Source: Gadus chalcogrammus (Eukaryota > Chordata > Actinopteri > Gadiformes > Gadidae). Taken from it: DNA of 64,000 nt. The notes below the pieces were generated by a model, which had not been told where the DNA came from, made no database searches, and saw only the letters and a list, made by a program, of their open reading frames with translations. Shown here piece by piece: positions 33,482 to 45,480 of the stretch (position 1 is the first letter of the stretch; every line of letters starts with the position of its first letter). The translations under genes were made by a program, and so were the position numbers. Where the stretch lies: contig NC_079415.1 in the NCBI RefSeq assembly GCF_026213295.1, positions 25,940,363 through 26,004,362 on the forward strand, in the 5' to 3' direction.

Positions 33482-33864
33482 TGGACATGGCTAAATCTGT
33501 TTTGCCTTCCCGCGTGAGAGTCAGGTATCCAACGACGCGCACACACTCGTTTGACCGCGATCTAGCATCTAGGATCGATTGCTCTTTCTTGGGTCCCCGG
33601 ATGTTAACACTGAATTTCGTACACTGAATTTTGATGGTGACTTTCGCGGACTGAATTTTTGGACGTTGAAAATATTTGAGTTGAATATTTTAACGTTGAA
33701 TTTTTTTAACATTGAAAAATAAAGGTGAATATGATTATTGAAAATGTAAAGATTAAATTCAGAGGCAAAAAATTCAGATAGGTTATTTCAATGCATAAAT
33801 ATTCAGTGCTTATAATTCAATGTGTTTTTATTTTCAAAACCCGATGGCACAGATTTACTTCCAT
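33482..33864 (-). repeat. Inverted-repeat arm, pairs with 23,241-23,650
   Basis: It reads tggacatggctaaatctgtt through agatttacttccat. The adjacent 33,448-33,481 also matches the inverse of 24,873-24,906 (ggcaaccgcagcagtaat), immediately upstream of the integrase-like frame. This ties that frame to the element. Confidence 0.8.
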
Positions 33865-34224
33865 AATGGCGCTTAACTCAAATCCGTGGTGGCCTCACGG
33901 ATCACTTAAATTCTCTGTGATTTGCCAACGGAATTTGCTCCAATGCAAGTTAATGACACTTATATTCCGTGGCACACACACAGACAGATCCCCGTCTCAA
34001 CGACCGAGTCAACCTGGTCTCAAATGGATCCGTGAAATGACCATGGCCTATATATATACATGAATACAATTCATATTGACGGTATGGCACTATATCCCTG
34101 TTCTCGCCCATGCACCCATTTTGAATTGAATAAAACCATTTTCGTTGCTTCAAGGAGGTCTGGTGGTCCCGTATATAATAAATAAATAAATAATATCTAT
34201 GCATATACAATATGTATGTGTGTG

Positions 34225-34299
<75 letters not shown>

Positions 34300-34303
34300 C
34301 ACA

Positions 34304-34343
<40 letters not shown>

Positions 34344-35215
34344 AATACACACACATACATATTTATACATAGGTCTATATATTAATTTATTTTGTTGCTT
34401 CAAGGAGGTCTGGAGGTCTCCGTATATAATAAATAAATACATATTAATAAATAGGTATGTATATACCTATTTACATGCATACATATTTATATATATTCAT
34501 TTATTCTATAGGCTACGGAGACCACCAGACCTCCTCGAAGCAACGAAAGTGGTCTATTAAATTCAAGAAGGGCCGGCGAGAATAGGGATATAGTGCCATA
34601 CCTTCAATATGGATTTCATCCCATTTCCGAGAGGATGGTCAATGGTCAGATACAGATCTCGTTATAACAATAATTTATATCGATGTAACGAGAAAGGATG
34701 TAATGATAACGCCAAGAAATAAAGGCTACATGGTTATAATAATTTAAATATAATTAACTTATAAAGCGTATAACGAGACAACGAGACGATCTAGTTGTGG
34801 GCCAACAGAGGCTGCATTTTAACCGAATTCGGCCTAACCTTATAGACTACATATAATAGTCTAACTCCATGTGTCAAATGTCTGATATGCTGTAGGCCTG
34901 CGTATAGGCTAGTTTTTTTATGTTATAAATATTTAAATATTGTCATACCTGAACCACATTCCCCATAGAAAAAGTACACTGTGTTACTTGGTGTTACAAC
35001 CATCTTCGTTGATTGGATTGGTGCAAGTGGATTTTCAATGGTCATATACAGATCTTGTTAGAACGATAATAACTACATGGTCTACTCCTACTAATTAATT
35101 CAATATTAAACCAATGCATTTCAATCGGGAGATTATTCGACTTCAGAAGGGGGGGCAGGCTGCGCAGGATTTGTCAAAACAACAATCCTATGGTGGTTTC
35201 CATCGACTGCCCCCT
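33865..35215 (+). repeat. Left arm of second large inverted repeat
   Basis: It pairs with the inverse of 39,960-41,585. Shared blocks include cggtatggcactatatccct, gcttcaaggaggtctggtgg, acaacgagacgatctagttg and ctatagaaaaagtacac-like words. The outer part contains an internal caacctggtctcaaatgg tip at 34,013. Arms are clearly diverged, with indels. Confidence 0.75.
34079..34625 (+). repeat. Inner foldback with (TA)n centre
   Basis: gacggtatggcactatatcc at 34,079 is inverted at 34,575-34,605 (atatagtgccatacc). The centre holds TA and CA tracts (34,227-34,340). The same layout recurs at 40,955-41,400. Confidence 0.75.
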
Positions 35216-35559
35216 TCCACCCCCCCTCCCCTTTCCCACAGTTATCGTATACATCCATGTGCACTTCTTTACGACGTACGGCCATCATTTCATTTTCTGT
35301 AACAACCACGCATATATCCTCATTTAATACATTTTCATGTTATTTGCAGAATATTCTGAACAAAGTCCCGAACATATTGATTCTAGATTCCTGTGATAGG
35401 AGCGGGATGCTTTGATGATGAACATTAATGTACATAAGATTTTGTAGTGACACCGCCTCGGCCTATAACCTGTTAGTGAAATCAAAACACCAAGCTCATT
35501 GATGTAACGTAGCAGGGTTATTTTAAACAATTAATTAAGTTATCATGTGAGTGTGCTTC

Positions 35560-36340
35560 CTATTTATGTCTAGTATACCCCTTCTGTCCACAAGCACCCC
35601 CCCTCCCCATATGGATATGGAGAATTGTTGCCACGTCCCAGTGGAGGTGGTGTCATGAAAGAGGGCATTCAAATATACTACAATGATCAATAAGGAGGCC
35701 GAAGCCCTAAAGGAAGTGCTGCAATAGGTGACTGAGGCGAGGACATTAACAAGTAAGCTAAAGACCTGGGATCTCTTTAGAGGGTCTCAAAGAACACACA
35801 CAATTATCAACTGGGGGCTCCAGCCCTACAGGAAAGGCTCACACAGCATCATCAAATGCTCCATTGAAACGCATTGGCAAGAAGCCGTTGCTCGAAATTA
35901 ATCTAAATCAGTTGACAAGAGATAGAATCTTGTCCATTAGACCTTCAACCAGGTTGTATTTTGGGATTACTCTGTGAAAACTTTGTGTCTCTGGAAAAAA
36001 GCCAGCCCTGACCCTAACCCAAAACCTCAGACCCCCCCCCCCCCCAACTTTTTGTCATTATTAAAGAGAGGCCTGATTCTCAGATATGAATAATGGATGG
36101 CTAGGGTGTAGGTCTGGGAAGAACTTCAGGCCAAAATCTTGCAAGCGAGCCGCTGGGTGAGGTGCAACGAGATGAAGCACTTGCTGAGTAATTTCTTGTA
36201 TGGCTGAAATTCCTAAATTGATGATCGTATGCGACCTTTGAGACCCCCGTTGATATAAAAGAGATCCCAGGTCTATAGCTTACTCGTTACTGTCCTTAAC
36301 TACGAAATTTACCTATTGCATCACTTCCTTAAAGATGCGG
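35560..36340 (+). repeat. Inverted module related to 49,740-50,200
   Basis: 35,560-35,870 carries ggagaattgttgccacgtcc and ggccgaagccctaaaggaag in the plus sense. 36,045-36,340 carries the inverse of the distal part (aagagaggcctgattctcag, tcttgcaagcgagccgctgg). Both are diverged copies of the module in the 8.5-kb palindrome. Confidence 0.7.
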
Positions 36341-36544
36341 CCACACTGAACATGTTACGCGCGTTAGATTACACGAGTAACGCGCCTAACCTGACGCTTG
36401 ATCATTGTGTGTAACAAAATGGTTCAACGTGCCTAACGCGCCTACGCAGCTACCATCGCTGCGCTGTATTTAGGAGTCTGAGGTAGGAAACCCAAACTCT
36501 GCCGTGTTTGGGTGCATGATAGAGCTTAGATCGGGATAGATTAA

Positions 36545-36800
36545 ATAACTTCACATGGTGTGTCTGGTGTGTTTCCAGCATTCGTAGTGTTGATCAGCAG
36601 AGAAATAGTCCACCAAAGACGTTGAGGTTGCTTAGCAACCAAAGACGCTGCCCATGCAAGTGAATGGAGCGTTCCCTCTTCGTCTTAACTATCAAACCAA
36701 ACATCCTTCACATTCACTGAGCGAACATTATGAAAGTAAAATGCACATTTCTCGCTAAAAATGTTTACATAAACACTTTTAATGGCGTAACTATGTTACT
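36545..36800. repeat. Scraps of two dispersed repeats
   Basis: 36,545-36,680 is an inverted fragment of the taggcgtcgattac family (gatcagcagagaaatagtcc). 36,700-36,800 matches 55,865-55,975 (ctcgctaaaaatgtttacat). Confidence 0.7.
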
Positions 36801-36920
36801 ATTTCCCCCCAGAATAAAGAGTAAGATGTCCGCCATGTCCATCTTTGCAAGCGTCACGCGTTACTTGCGTTAAAGGTTCAATTTTCTTAACTCTGCAATA
36901 ATGCAGATTTGCGACGCCCC

Positions 36921-38413
36921 TAAAGGCCAATTTCCACCGGAATCGGCACGGAAGCGGCACGGCAGCGAACCGGTCACCGAAAATAATAGAAACCATTAAA
37001 GTGGCTATTCCTAGAGTATGGCTATTCCACTGGATACGGCACTGGCACGGCACGGAACCGTCCCCAAACCGGCGCTTCGTTTACGATACTTGCCTCTTCT
37101 ATTTCTGAATGCTGCCGGTTCGCTGCCGTGTCTCAGAACACGACTACAGCCAATCGTTTGCCTTTGCCCTGAATATTCATGAGCTCACATCGATCCCTAT
37201 GAATTCACAGGGTATTGTAATATTATACGTCTATCTATGTATCAATAGCTAATCAGTGGCAAAGAAGAAATGAATCGCGTCGATGCCTCGCAAGTCGCAA
37301 GTGTCGCGAGTGACGTTGCCTTGACATCTAGAAATCATAGGTCTACCGTATTTAATGGTTTGTGTATGGTTGATTATAAGGTATATATATTAGGGCTGTA
37401 ACGATACGCGTATCGAAACCGAAATCGCGACACTCAAGTCACGAACCTGTCTCGCGGTGTGAGAAGGCAGAATGCGATACGCCCTTTCTTATTCTCCTGT
37501 CAAATGTCCGATGAAATTGCTAATAATTTGTCTGAATAATAGTCTGCTGACACCGCCCCTCTTATAGATGCCGTAAGTATGCAACGAGATGCACTCTCTG
37601 ACTGTGATGACAGCTCTTCGTGCTACGGAGATTGCATTTCTCCACAGCCGTCGAAGTCCTCACATGCGATATGAACCCATTTATCCAGAGTGGGCAAGCG
37701 CGAAAATAAAATTGCCGTCTCTATTGTTTTGTGTGATTTGACCGGCAGTTTGTCTGCTTAGAGGTCGGAATGAAGCGGCCACCTATTATTGACAGGATGG
37801 GTACTTTATTCTACCGGACTCGTTCGCTTCTTCACTAGAGTCACACGCTACCGCTCGCTCCTCCTCGCTCGTCCACTCACTCGCTGACGTCACTCACTCA
37901 CACACACATACGCACACTGCCATTCTCGGCGCACACACATAGGCCTACGCTACTCGTAACACTATGCCTCGTTATTTCGACGTTCATGTTAGACGTCATG
38001 TTTTTTCCCATCGTACTGAAGAGTTAGGCTATTAAACATGTTGCATTCTATACGGCCTGATTATGTCATTATTTAAGCTACATATCCTAATAAGAAGCGC
38101 TAATAGGATATTGGACTAAACCAACCAAACTAGTAGAGGGTTTTTGCCTAGCTGCAAGCATCCTCCAAACTGCAATCTTGGTTATTTATTTATTAATTTA
38201 GCTATACTTTAGTAGTATTCTTTCTGTTGAAATCTGTTCAGTATTCCAAATTATGTTTATGTAAATGTTACAATAAGTTTATTGTTAGATAAGTGTTGTT
38301 TAAATAAAATGCTTTTAAATTAAAAAAAATCTTGGGATGTATCGAACCGTGGGTCAAAAATCACTTCGCTGCCGTGGCGCTTCCGTGCCAGTTCTGGTGG
38401 AAATTGGGCCTTA
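36921..38413 (+). mobile_element. 1.5-kb element with about 45-bp TIRs
   Basis: The ends are taaaggccaatttccaccgg and the inverse ttaaggcccaatttccacca, continuing with ggcacggaagcg. The target duplication is unclear. An inner segment beginning tagggctgtaacgatacgcg (37,390) resembles hAT-type ends and may be a nested insertion. No coding region is recognised. Confidence 0.6.
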
Positions 38414-39959
38414 ACGCGTTCACGGCCAAATGCGAACCATTTGTCGCCCGTACTCGCAGTTTGTCGCCGAAGTTCTGTCGCGCCCACAAATCATAATCTG
38501 TCGCTGTGGCAAGTTTTGGTCGAATTGTCGCACCACAACAAGACAACCACCATTGCATGTCTTTACCTTTTGTGGAAGGAGGGAAAAACGTCGGAGGACC
38601 CAACGCAGTCTATTCATAATATTGTAATGACCACGGAAAGAGGCAGTGAATGAAGTATTGATTAGACAGAGATTTATTAAATGGCCTACCTAATAAACGG
38701 TTGGAACACACAAGACCGGAAACCATAGCAACGCGGTAAACAAACCAGAGAAGCCCAATCCCTAAACTCCCCGCGCTACGGCCGTCCGGAGGCGCACAGA
38801 GCTTTTGGCCGTGATATTATATACACAATTATATTATATTCTATACTATTATATATAGAACTCTGGAGTCGCAACAGCAACAATCACTTTCTCCTCATGC
38901 TGCAGTTCACCCCGACTGCACTGCACTGAGTTTGAAGGTTGAACGCTGATTGGCTTGTTACGTGACACATGTCCACTCATTGGCCACGCTGTTGAATGCT
39001 GATTGGCTGTCATCACGCAAAACTTGTGTCAAAGTTGAAATATTTCAACTCAAGCTAATTTGATCGCACTACACAAGACATAAATAGGAAGCTTTCAATG
39101 AGCATTTCAATCAGCAGAAATAGTCAATCACACTCAGGGGGAGGAATGACCTCTCACACACATGATATCATTAATGAATTAAACCGTCGTCCATGTTGCC
39201 GACCCTCTGAGACCCTTTGATTGATTGACTGCTGACCTGGTGCCACCGGTCAATGACGTTATGTTGATGTGAAGTTGTGATAGGCTACATGAGCTGAGTA
39301 TTGTGTTTTATTTTGAAAATTGACCGGATGCTCTATGGCTTTTACTTTTTCACTTCCTGCCCGGCTCGATCTGCTCTGTTGAAATTGACGCGGTTCAGCA
39401 ACGTCTCGCGTCAAAAATAGAAGTGCGACGGAATGGTAGCGCTGCGGCGCGGTGCGCCGCTTCTGGGACACTGCTGAGCCGGTGGAAATGGTTTCATGAT
39501 AAGAGTGCAGCGATCAGCAGCGGTGACCGCGACGCTTACGTCCCCGGTGGAAATCAGGCTAGTGTTGTTGTTGTGTTAGCTATTGGCCGCCGCTTAGCAT
39601 GTACTTCAAAACTCTATTGTCACCCAGTACCGAGGACCGCGAAAAATAGCAGCGACATAATCGCTTATGGCAAATGCCGCATCAAATGCGTAATCGTGCA
39701 TGCCCCGCCATTACGATGCATCGCTGAATCAGTGTATGTGGACACCCCTAACAACCACCAGAGCAACCATGAACAGTCACGTGACGTGGACGCAGGCGAC
39801 AAATTGAAAGAAAGAAGAGCCAAAAAAAAACGTAGGCGTGTAACAGGTTTTAGAGCGTGCATTATCGTAATTTTCCTTTCTGCTGTGGGCAGTTTTAAGG
39901 ACAATCTGGTGTGGGACTCTGGTGTTAAGGAACGTGGGTTAGTTTCAGTTTTTGAGGGG
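38414..39959. other. Non-coding DNA between the arms of the second inverted repeat
   Basis: 39,060-39,175 carries an inverted scrap of the 35,540 module (acataaataggaagctttca). An open frame at 39,423-39,977 has no recognisable domain and is probably fortuitous. Confidence 0.35.
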
Positions 39960-41585
39960 GTCTGCTCAAAAATCTGATCAATGGATTGTTGTTTTGACAA
40001 ATCCATGTGTAGCCCCCCCCCCACCCCCCCCCCCCCCCCCCCCCCCCCCTTCTGAAGTCGAAAATAATCTCCCGATTGAAATGCATCGGTTTAATATTGA
40101 ATAAATTAAATATATATATTTTTATTATAAATAAATATGCAATTATTTAGTTATAATATTATAAGTAGACCAGCTATTATCGTTATAACAAGATCTGTAT
40201 CTGACCATTGACAATCCACTTCTCCTATCAACGAAGAGGGTTGTAACACCCAGTAACACAGTGTGCTTTTTCTATGGGGAATATGGTTCAGGTATGACAA
40301 TATTTAAATATTTATAATATAAAAAAACAGCCTATAAGTAGGCCTACAGCATGTCATGCATTTGACATATAGAGTTAGACTATTATATGCATAATGTTAT
40401 AGGCCGAATTCTGTTAAAATGCAGCCTCTGCTGGCCCACAACTAGATTGTCTGTTGTCTCGTTGTCTTTTATAAACATTATAATTGAACTCTACTTAAAT
40501 TATTATAACCATGTAGGCCTAGCCTTTATTTCTTGGCGTTATCATTACATCCTTTCTCGTTATATCAATATAAATTATTGTTACAACGAGATCTGTATCT
40601 GACCATTGACCATCCTCTCGGAAATTCTATGAATGAAATTTATATTGACTTTGTTTGTCGTGTTCTAATCTACTGTTTTGTGCACTTTCCTAAATGTTTA
40701 ATGTACACTGTGTTTTATTTTCTGCTTATTTTATTGTTTGTTTGCCATTGTCTGTCAATTCATTCTTACGACCTATGTTGTTTTTTAATCTTTGTTTATA
40801 TGCATTTTATTTCTGTAATTGTAGGTTGCCTTTTGAATATCTAGCAGGGGACAACAGAAGAAAACTAGCCTCTTAGGCTAACTCTGGCTCACTTACATTT
40901 TGAATGTTGATTAGTGTGTAATGTCCCTGAACTAAACCAATAAAATAAATTGACGGTATGGCACTATATCCCTATTCTCGCCCGCCCTTCTTGAATTTAA
41001 TACACCACTTTCGTTGCTTCGAGGAGGTCTGGTGGTCTCCGTATATAATAAATAAATATATATAAATATATGTATGTATGTAAATAGGTATATACATACC
41101 TATTATTTATATACTTATTTATTTATTATATACGGAGACCACCAGACCTCCTCGAAGCAACAAAATAAATAAATATATAGGCTACATAATAAATATGTAG
41201 GTGTATATATATATATGTATATGTAGATATAAATACACCTAAATATTTAGAGATATTTATTTATTTCGTTATATATGTTTATTTATTTATTTGTTAGACC
41301 ACCAGACCTCTTCGAAGCAATGAAAATGGTCTATTAAATTCAAGATGGGTGCATGGGGCGAGAACAGGGATATAGTGCCATTCCGTCAAAATGAATTTCA
41401 TTCATATATCTAGGCTGTGGTCATTTCACAGATCCCTGTGAGACCAGGTTGACTCGGTCGTTGATACTGGGATCTGTGTGTGGGCCACGGAATATGAGTG
41501 TCATTAACTTGCATGGAGCAAATTCCGTTGACATATCGAAGACAATTTATGTGATTCCGTGAGGCCACCACGGATTTTGAGTTAA
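39960..41585 (-). repeat. Right arm of second large inverted repeat
   Basis: Inverse of 33,865-35,215. It includes an inner foldback at 40,955-41,400 and a C homopolymer-rich tract at 40,012-40,049, where the left arm has only a short G run. Confidence 0.75.
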
Positions 41586-41773
41586 CCGCCCATGGTCGAC
41601 TCGTTCATTGAAATGGGGATCTGTGTGTGTGCCACGGAATATGAGTGTCATCAACTTGCATTGGAGCAAAATCCGTGGCCATATCACGGAAAGTGGTGTG
41701 TTTCCGTGAGGATTCTACCGATTTTGAGTTAAGCGTCCTTGGTCATTTCACGGATTCCTGTGAGAACAGGTTG
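41409..41773 (-). repeat. Two tandem copies of a terminal unit of about 185 bp
   Basis: Each copy runs from a ggtcatttcacgg-like start through ccacggaatatgagtgtcat to a ttttgagttaa end. Only the outer copy ends with the CAACCTG-type tip next to the 8-bp duplication. The inner copy matches 33,875-34,045. Confidence 0.75.
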
Positions 41774-41781
41774 TTAACACC

Positions 41782-42860
41782 ATATAGCTGCTATTAAAAT
41801 GTCTTATAATATATAATATGGTAACAATTGTTCTATTTGGGCAACCTCATGGTCTTAATTTAGAGCTTAAAGCCCAAAGCACACAGCATAGGAAAGATTG
41901 AATTTAGTTTTTATTTTAAATAGACTTGAGACTATTTAAGAGGCGATCCATTAAAAACAGCCCTGCTTCATTCAGACTCCTTGTTTGCTTCGTTAAAATA
42001 ATACGATTTGATTTTGGGATCTGCCTACAAATATGAACTGAAATTAGCGCTCTGTGTGCTTTAGGCTTAAGACACTCTTAGATTTGTTGCTGGGGACCCT
42101 TTAGCAAGGTTTAAGCATATGGCAGGGTGCCTTGGCTTTAGCAACTTAGAGAAGTCCTGGTCTTTTTGGCTGGTGTACTTAGACCAGTATGTGTCCTAAC
42201 CAAGACTATTGAGCTACTTTCACTCGCTGGCGTAATTTCAACTGCAGAACTTGGACTAAGAACATGCAAACATCTCTCGGCTGCATGTAATATTTCGGTT
42301 GAACGTCAAACAACCATCTGCCGTTCAAATCTTTAAAGTTCAAATCCAATTATTTGAATATTTATGTGTTGAATGAGAACCTGTACAGTAGACCCTTTTC
42401 AGAGGCTTCATTGCAGGATAACCACAAGTGTCACTCCTAACAATAATTCTGGGTCTTCTCCTTTAATGAACTAGGGCACAGGTAGTCGACTTATCTTCAC
42501 TAGTTTAGCCAACTACCCGATAACACATTATTTGCTTTCTAACACCTCTGGTAGTCCTTAAAAAAAAGTAGGTGTTTAAGGTCTTACAAGCAATCACTAC
42601 CATGGTTTCTTGTTTCCATGGTTTGTCGGTTTTGCTTTCTTATTCTTATTCACTTCGTTATAGTTTTGTTTTCAGTAACTGCACTCAATTCATCCGTCCC
42701 TTTCCGTCTTATCAACGACCAATGAGGTCCTCCCATTAGATTTTGTACCAATTCAAAGGGGCATAAAGGTAATCTGACCGGAAAAGGTCATTCCCTTTAA
42801 ATTATAACTTTGATAAAAACTTTGATATGCAGTTTCAGGAACTTAAACACACAGCATCAA

Positions 42861-42862
<2 letters not shown>
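41782..42862. other. Unique non-coding DNA
   Basis: No repeat family or gene is recognised. Confidence 0.4.
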
Positions 42863-42924
<62 letters not shown>

Positions 42925-42930
42925 ACATTT
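42863..42930 (+). repeat. (CA)n microsatellite
   Basis: CA tract with CG interruptions, on the 3' side of the LINE fragment. Confidence 0.9.
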
Positions 42931-43078
42931 GATACATTTATTTGGAATGACCAATACTACAACACCATAGCATCCAAATATTAATAAAGAGCCTATTTAT
43001 GTCCAAAACAACACAAACACTTTGCAGGTAACCACAACCAAGTGAATCAGTAGAGATACATGTATAGTTCAAGTTGTA

Positions 43079-44036
43079 TCATGGGTAGAGATAACAGCGC
43101 CTTCTCCATACATGGAGACTGCCGATGATTGCTGACGCAGAGCAGTACTTGGCTATTTGCTTAGAGTTCTTCTTATTGAGTCCAGCAATTTGCAATCCTC
43201 TAACACAGAGTCTATGAACATGTCCAAGGCTACCATAAATGAGTCCAACTAGCTTTGTGCTATAGCCACCTATTGTTAAAGCATGTATTAATGACTGGTA
43301 TTTTAACATATTTTCAGAGAAACACAGGTCCATATACAGGTCAAAGCAACAGCCCACTTCCAGAATCACAATCGTTTTTAAAAGATCATCGACAACAACA
43401 ATGTCAGGTGTATTTGGAGAATCTCTAAGAACATTTTCTAGGGAATTATCATTTACATTTCTGAACCAGTTAAGTTGTATTCTTTTGTTTTTATTATGTA
43501 TTGTGCTTAGTCCATGTACTTTGCGCAGTTCATTCGCTGTGATGTTGACAATGCGATCGTGACGTGCAATGTATAGTCCTTTAAATGTGGGACAACCGTT
43601 CAATATGTGTGCTGTTGATTCTAATTGTTTATTGGTATGCAATAGGCAGAATGGTTCATGATGGTTTGGAAACCATAGTGAAAGGTTATATTGTGTCGGG
43701 AGTGCTTGCAGTCTTGCTTTGATTACAAATTTTAGAATGCCTGCGTTAACAGCTGGATTATGGAGCGCCGAATGTGAAACTGCTGGGTCCGCGCACTGTA
43801 GGCATGTGAGTTTACCCTGTAGGCGCAGGTTCACCCAGTAATCGCGCTGTTGTGAGTGCAGGTGTTGTAGGATTTCATACCTGTATGTCCGGCTGTCCAG
43901 CCTTTTGCTGGAATAGTCATGATGTAGAGTCGCTTCAGCATTAACATTTGAGTCCATGATTAACTCCTCGCTGACGCTTACCTGTTCTCCGCTTGTGTGT
44001 ATCCAATTTAGCTGTATGTTATTGTTATTACACAAA
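43079..44036 (-). pseudogene. LINE C-terminal fragment with restriction-like endonuclease (R2/R4-type)
   Basis: On the minus strand an open frame runs through the unit with no stop until YP-stop at 43,079. Recognisable parts are CLQCADPAVSHSALHN, HILNGCPTFKGLYIARHDR (a zinc-knuckle-like C...H-C arrangement), NTPDIVVVDDLLKTIVILEV (a PD...(D/E)xK-like endonuclease core) and GSLGHVHRLCVRGLQ near the end. This layout fits LINEs whose endonuclease lies after the RT, such as R2/R4/NeSL groups. The RT is absent because of 5' truncation. The frame continues upstream into a CA repeat (VCVCV...), which is not part of the gene. Confidence 0.7.
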
Positions 44037-44074
44037 TCATTCAGATCAGGCCAATGATTTGGCCTGATCTGAAT

Positions 44075-44076
<2 letters not shown>
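44037..44076. repeat. Perfect 18-bp hairpin at the LINE 5' junction
   Basis: 44,037-44,054 (tcattcagatcaggccaa) is exactly inverted at 44,059-44,076, with the 4-base loop tgat. It abuts the CA microsatellite. Confidence 0.95.
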
Positions 44077-44142
<66 letters not shown>

Positions 44143-44153
44143 ACACACACACA

Positions 44154-44190
<37 letters not shown>
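44077..44190 (+). repeat. (CA)n microsatellite
   Basis: Long CA tract with two CC interruptions. Confidence 0.95.
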
Positions 44191-44192
<2 letters not shown>

Positions 44193-45480
44193 GGCATATC
44201 CACACACAAGTCCACACACACATTTAATAAACCTTTCGGGAACCTGTCTCTCTCTCTTTCACACTCTCTCTCTCTATCCCTCATCCCTACTTTACCCCCC
44301 CCCCCCCCCCCCCCCTTCCTCTCCCAGGGCCCGTGGCAGCCGGGCGAGGCCAGGTTGAGGATGGGGTGAGGAGGTGGGACATGGCGACGGGGCCCACCCC
44401 GTCTCCCGCTCCTCTGACTTTGGGGGTAATTCGGGGCCCCTGGCTCGCCCTAGCTCCTGAGTAATTGAAGTAATTTCCCCACCTTGGCTGTGATGAATGT
44501 GTGCCGGGCTCACGCCTTGCCCTTCTTCCTTAGCCCCCCTAATTAAAGAAAACATTCCATGATTGCCTATTTTTCCCAGAGCGTGACAACCTATTATTCT
44601 CCCCTCCCAGTACCTGATTAGAGAGTTATTATGCTTAGATTTAGATTGATTTAAGCGGGCAGCCTAATAAAAGGACTGCTCGCCGCTGGTTTTTTCGATT
44701 TGGAGTCTGCAGGTTTTCCTCTTCTCTCTCGCTCGCTTGCTCTCTCTTTTTCTCCCACTCCTTGGTCACGGTGTGTAATTGTTATTACTGGGTCATGATA
44801 GCGGCTGAGTGGCTGTTCCGGAGTGTGGGGGGGGAGGGGGGGATGATGAGGAAGGGGGTGAGGAGGAGGAGAAGAGAACGAAATTGAATTAGAAAAATGA
44901 GAAGGTCAGCCCCGGCGTACAACAGGTGACATTTTGGGGGGCGTCCCCCCGCCACAATAGAGCTGTCAGTGGGACTGCGTTGCCAGGCATTCACATCGGT
45001 CCGGAGTGATGAATCGCATCGATCAAACACCACTGCCCAAACTGACACATTTCTATCAAAGCAAGATTAATCTCTCTCATTGGGGCCGGCCAGGAGGGCT
45101 CGGCCATCATTGGTACCAGCGAAGAGAGAGAGAGGATAGAGATTGAATGCAAAACGGGGGGGTGAATCGTCTGGTGTTGGTGCGGCCGGGGGAGGGGTCC
45201 GCGGCCTTTGGATTCATATTAATATGGGTTTTAATATAATGAGAATAGGACGGAATGAGGGACTGTATTACAAGTGGACTTCTGGAATGTTCATTACCCG
45301 CGCCCCGGGAAGAACAAAGTGGTTCACACTGCAAATTGACATTGGATGGATATGGATTTGGCGTCGACTTTGTAGATAAACCCCCCAGTCGTCTCACGGC
45401 GGTGGCGCTATATACCTTACTGTCGCTCCGCTGTCGAGACGATGGGCTGCGTGGTTTCAAGTTCAAGTGTGGGGATTAGC
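44191..45480. other. Candidate conserved non-coding block(s)
   Basis: After CT- and C-rich DNA, 44,400-44,720 and 44,920-45,110 are free of repeats and contain homeodomain-type words (ctaattaaag, gattaatc) and balanced composition. The look is that of developmental enhancers in vertebrate gene deserts. This is pattern recognition without an alignment. Confidence 0.3.

Larger units (their letters stand above)
23075..41773. mobile_element. 18.7-kb composite bounded by CAACCTG ends and an exact 8-bp TSD
   Basis: The left end reads caacctggtctcagaggaat. The inverse of the right end reads caacctgttctcacaggaat. The next 160 bp also pair (ccgtgaaatgaccaaggacg, gtggcacacacacagatccc, gaccatggg). Both outer sides carry ttaacacc (23,067-23,074 and 41,774-41,781). 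The interior is nested: an inverted-repeat pair, a hAT element, an integrase-like gene split by a DIRS element, and a second large inverted repeat. Later rearrangement is likely, so calling it one ancestral insertion is inference. Confidence 0.55.

Noticed and set aside
39423..39977. 184-codon open frame
   Set aside because: No recognisable domain and a basic low-complexity stretch. It lies between inverted repeats and spans unrelated repeat pieces.
43079..44284. 401-codon frame taken as a single gene
   Set aside because: Only the part up to about 44,036 is LINE protein. The rest is a CA microsatellite and a CT-rich tract read through.
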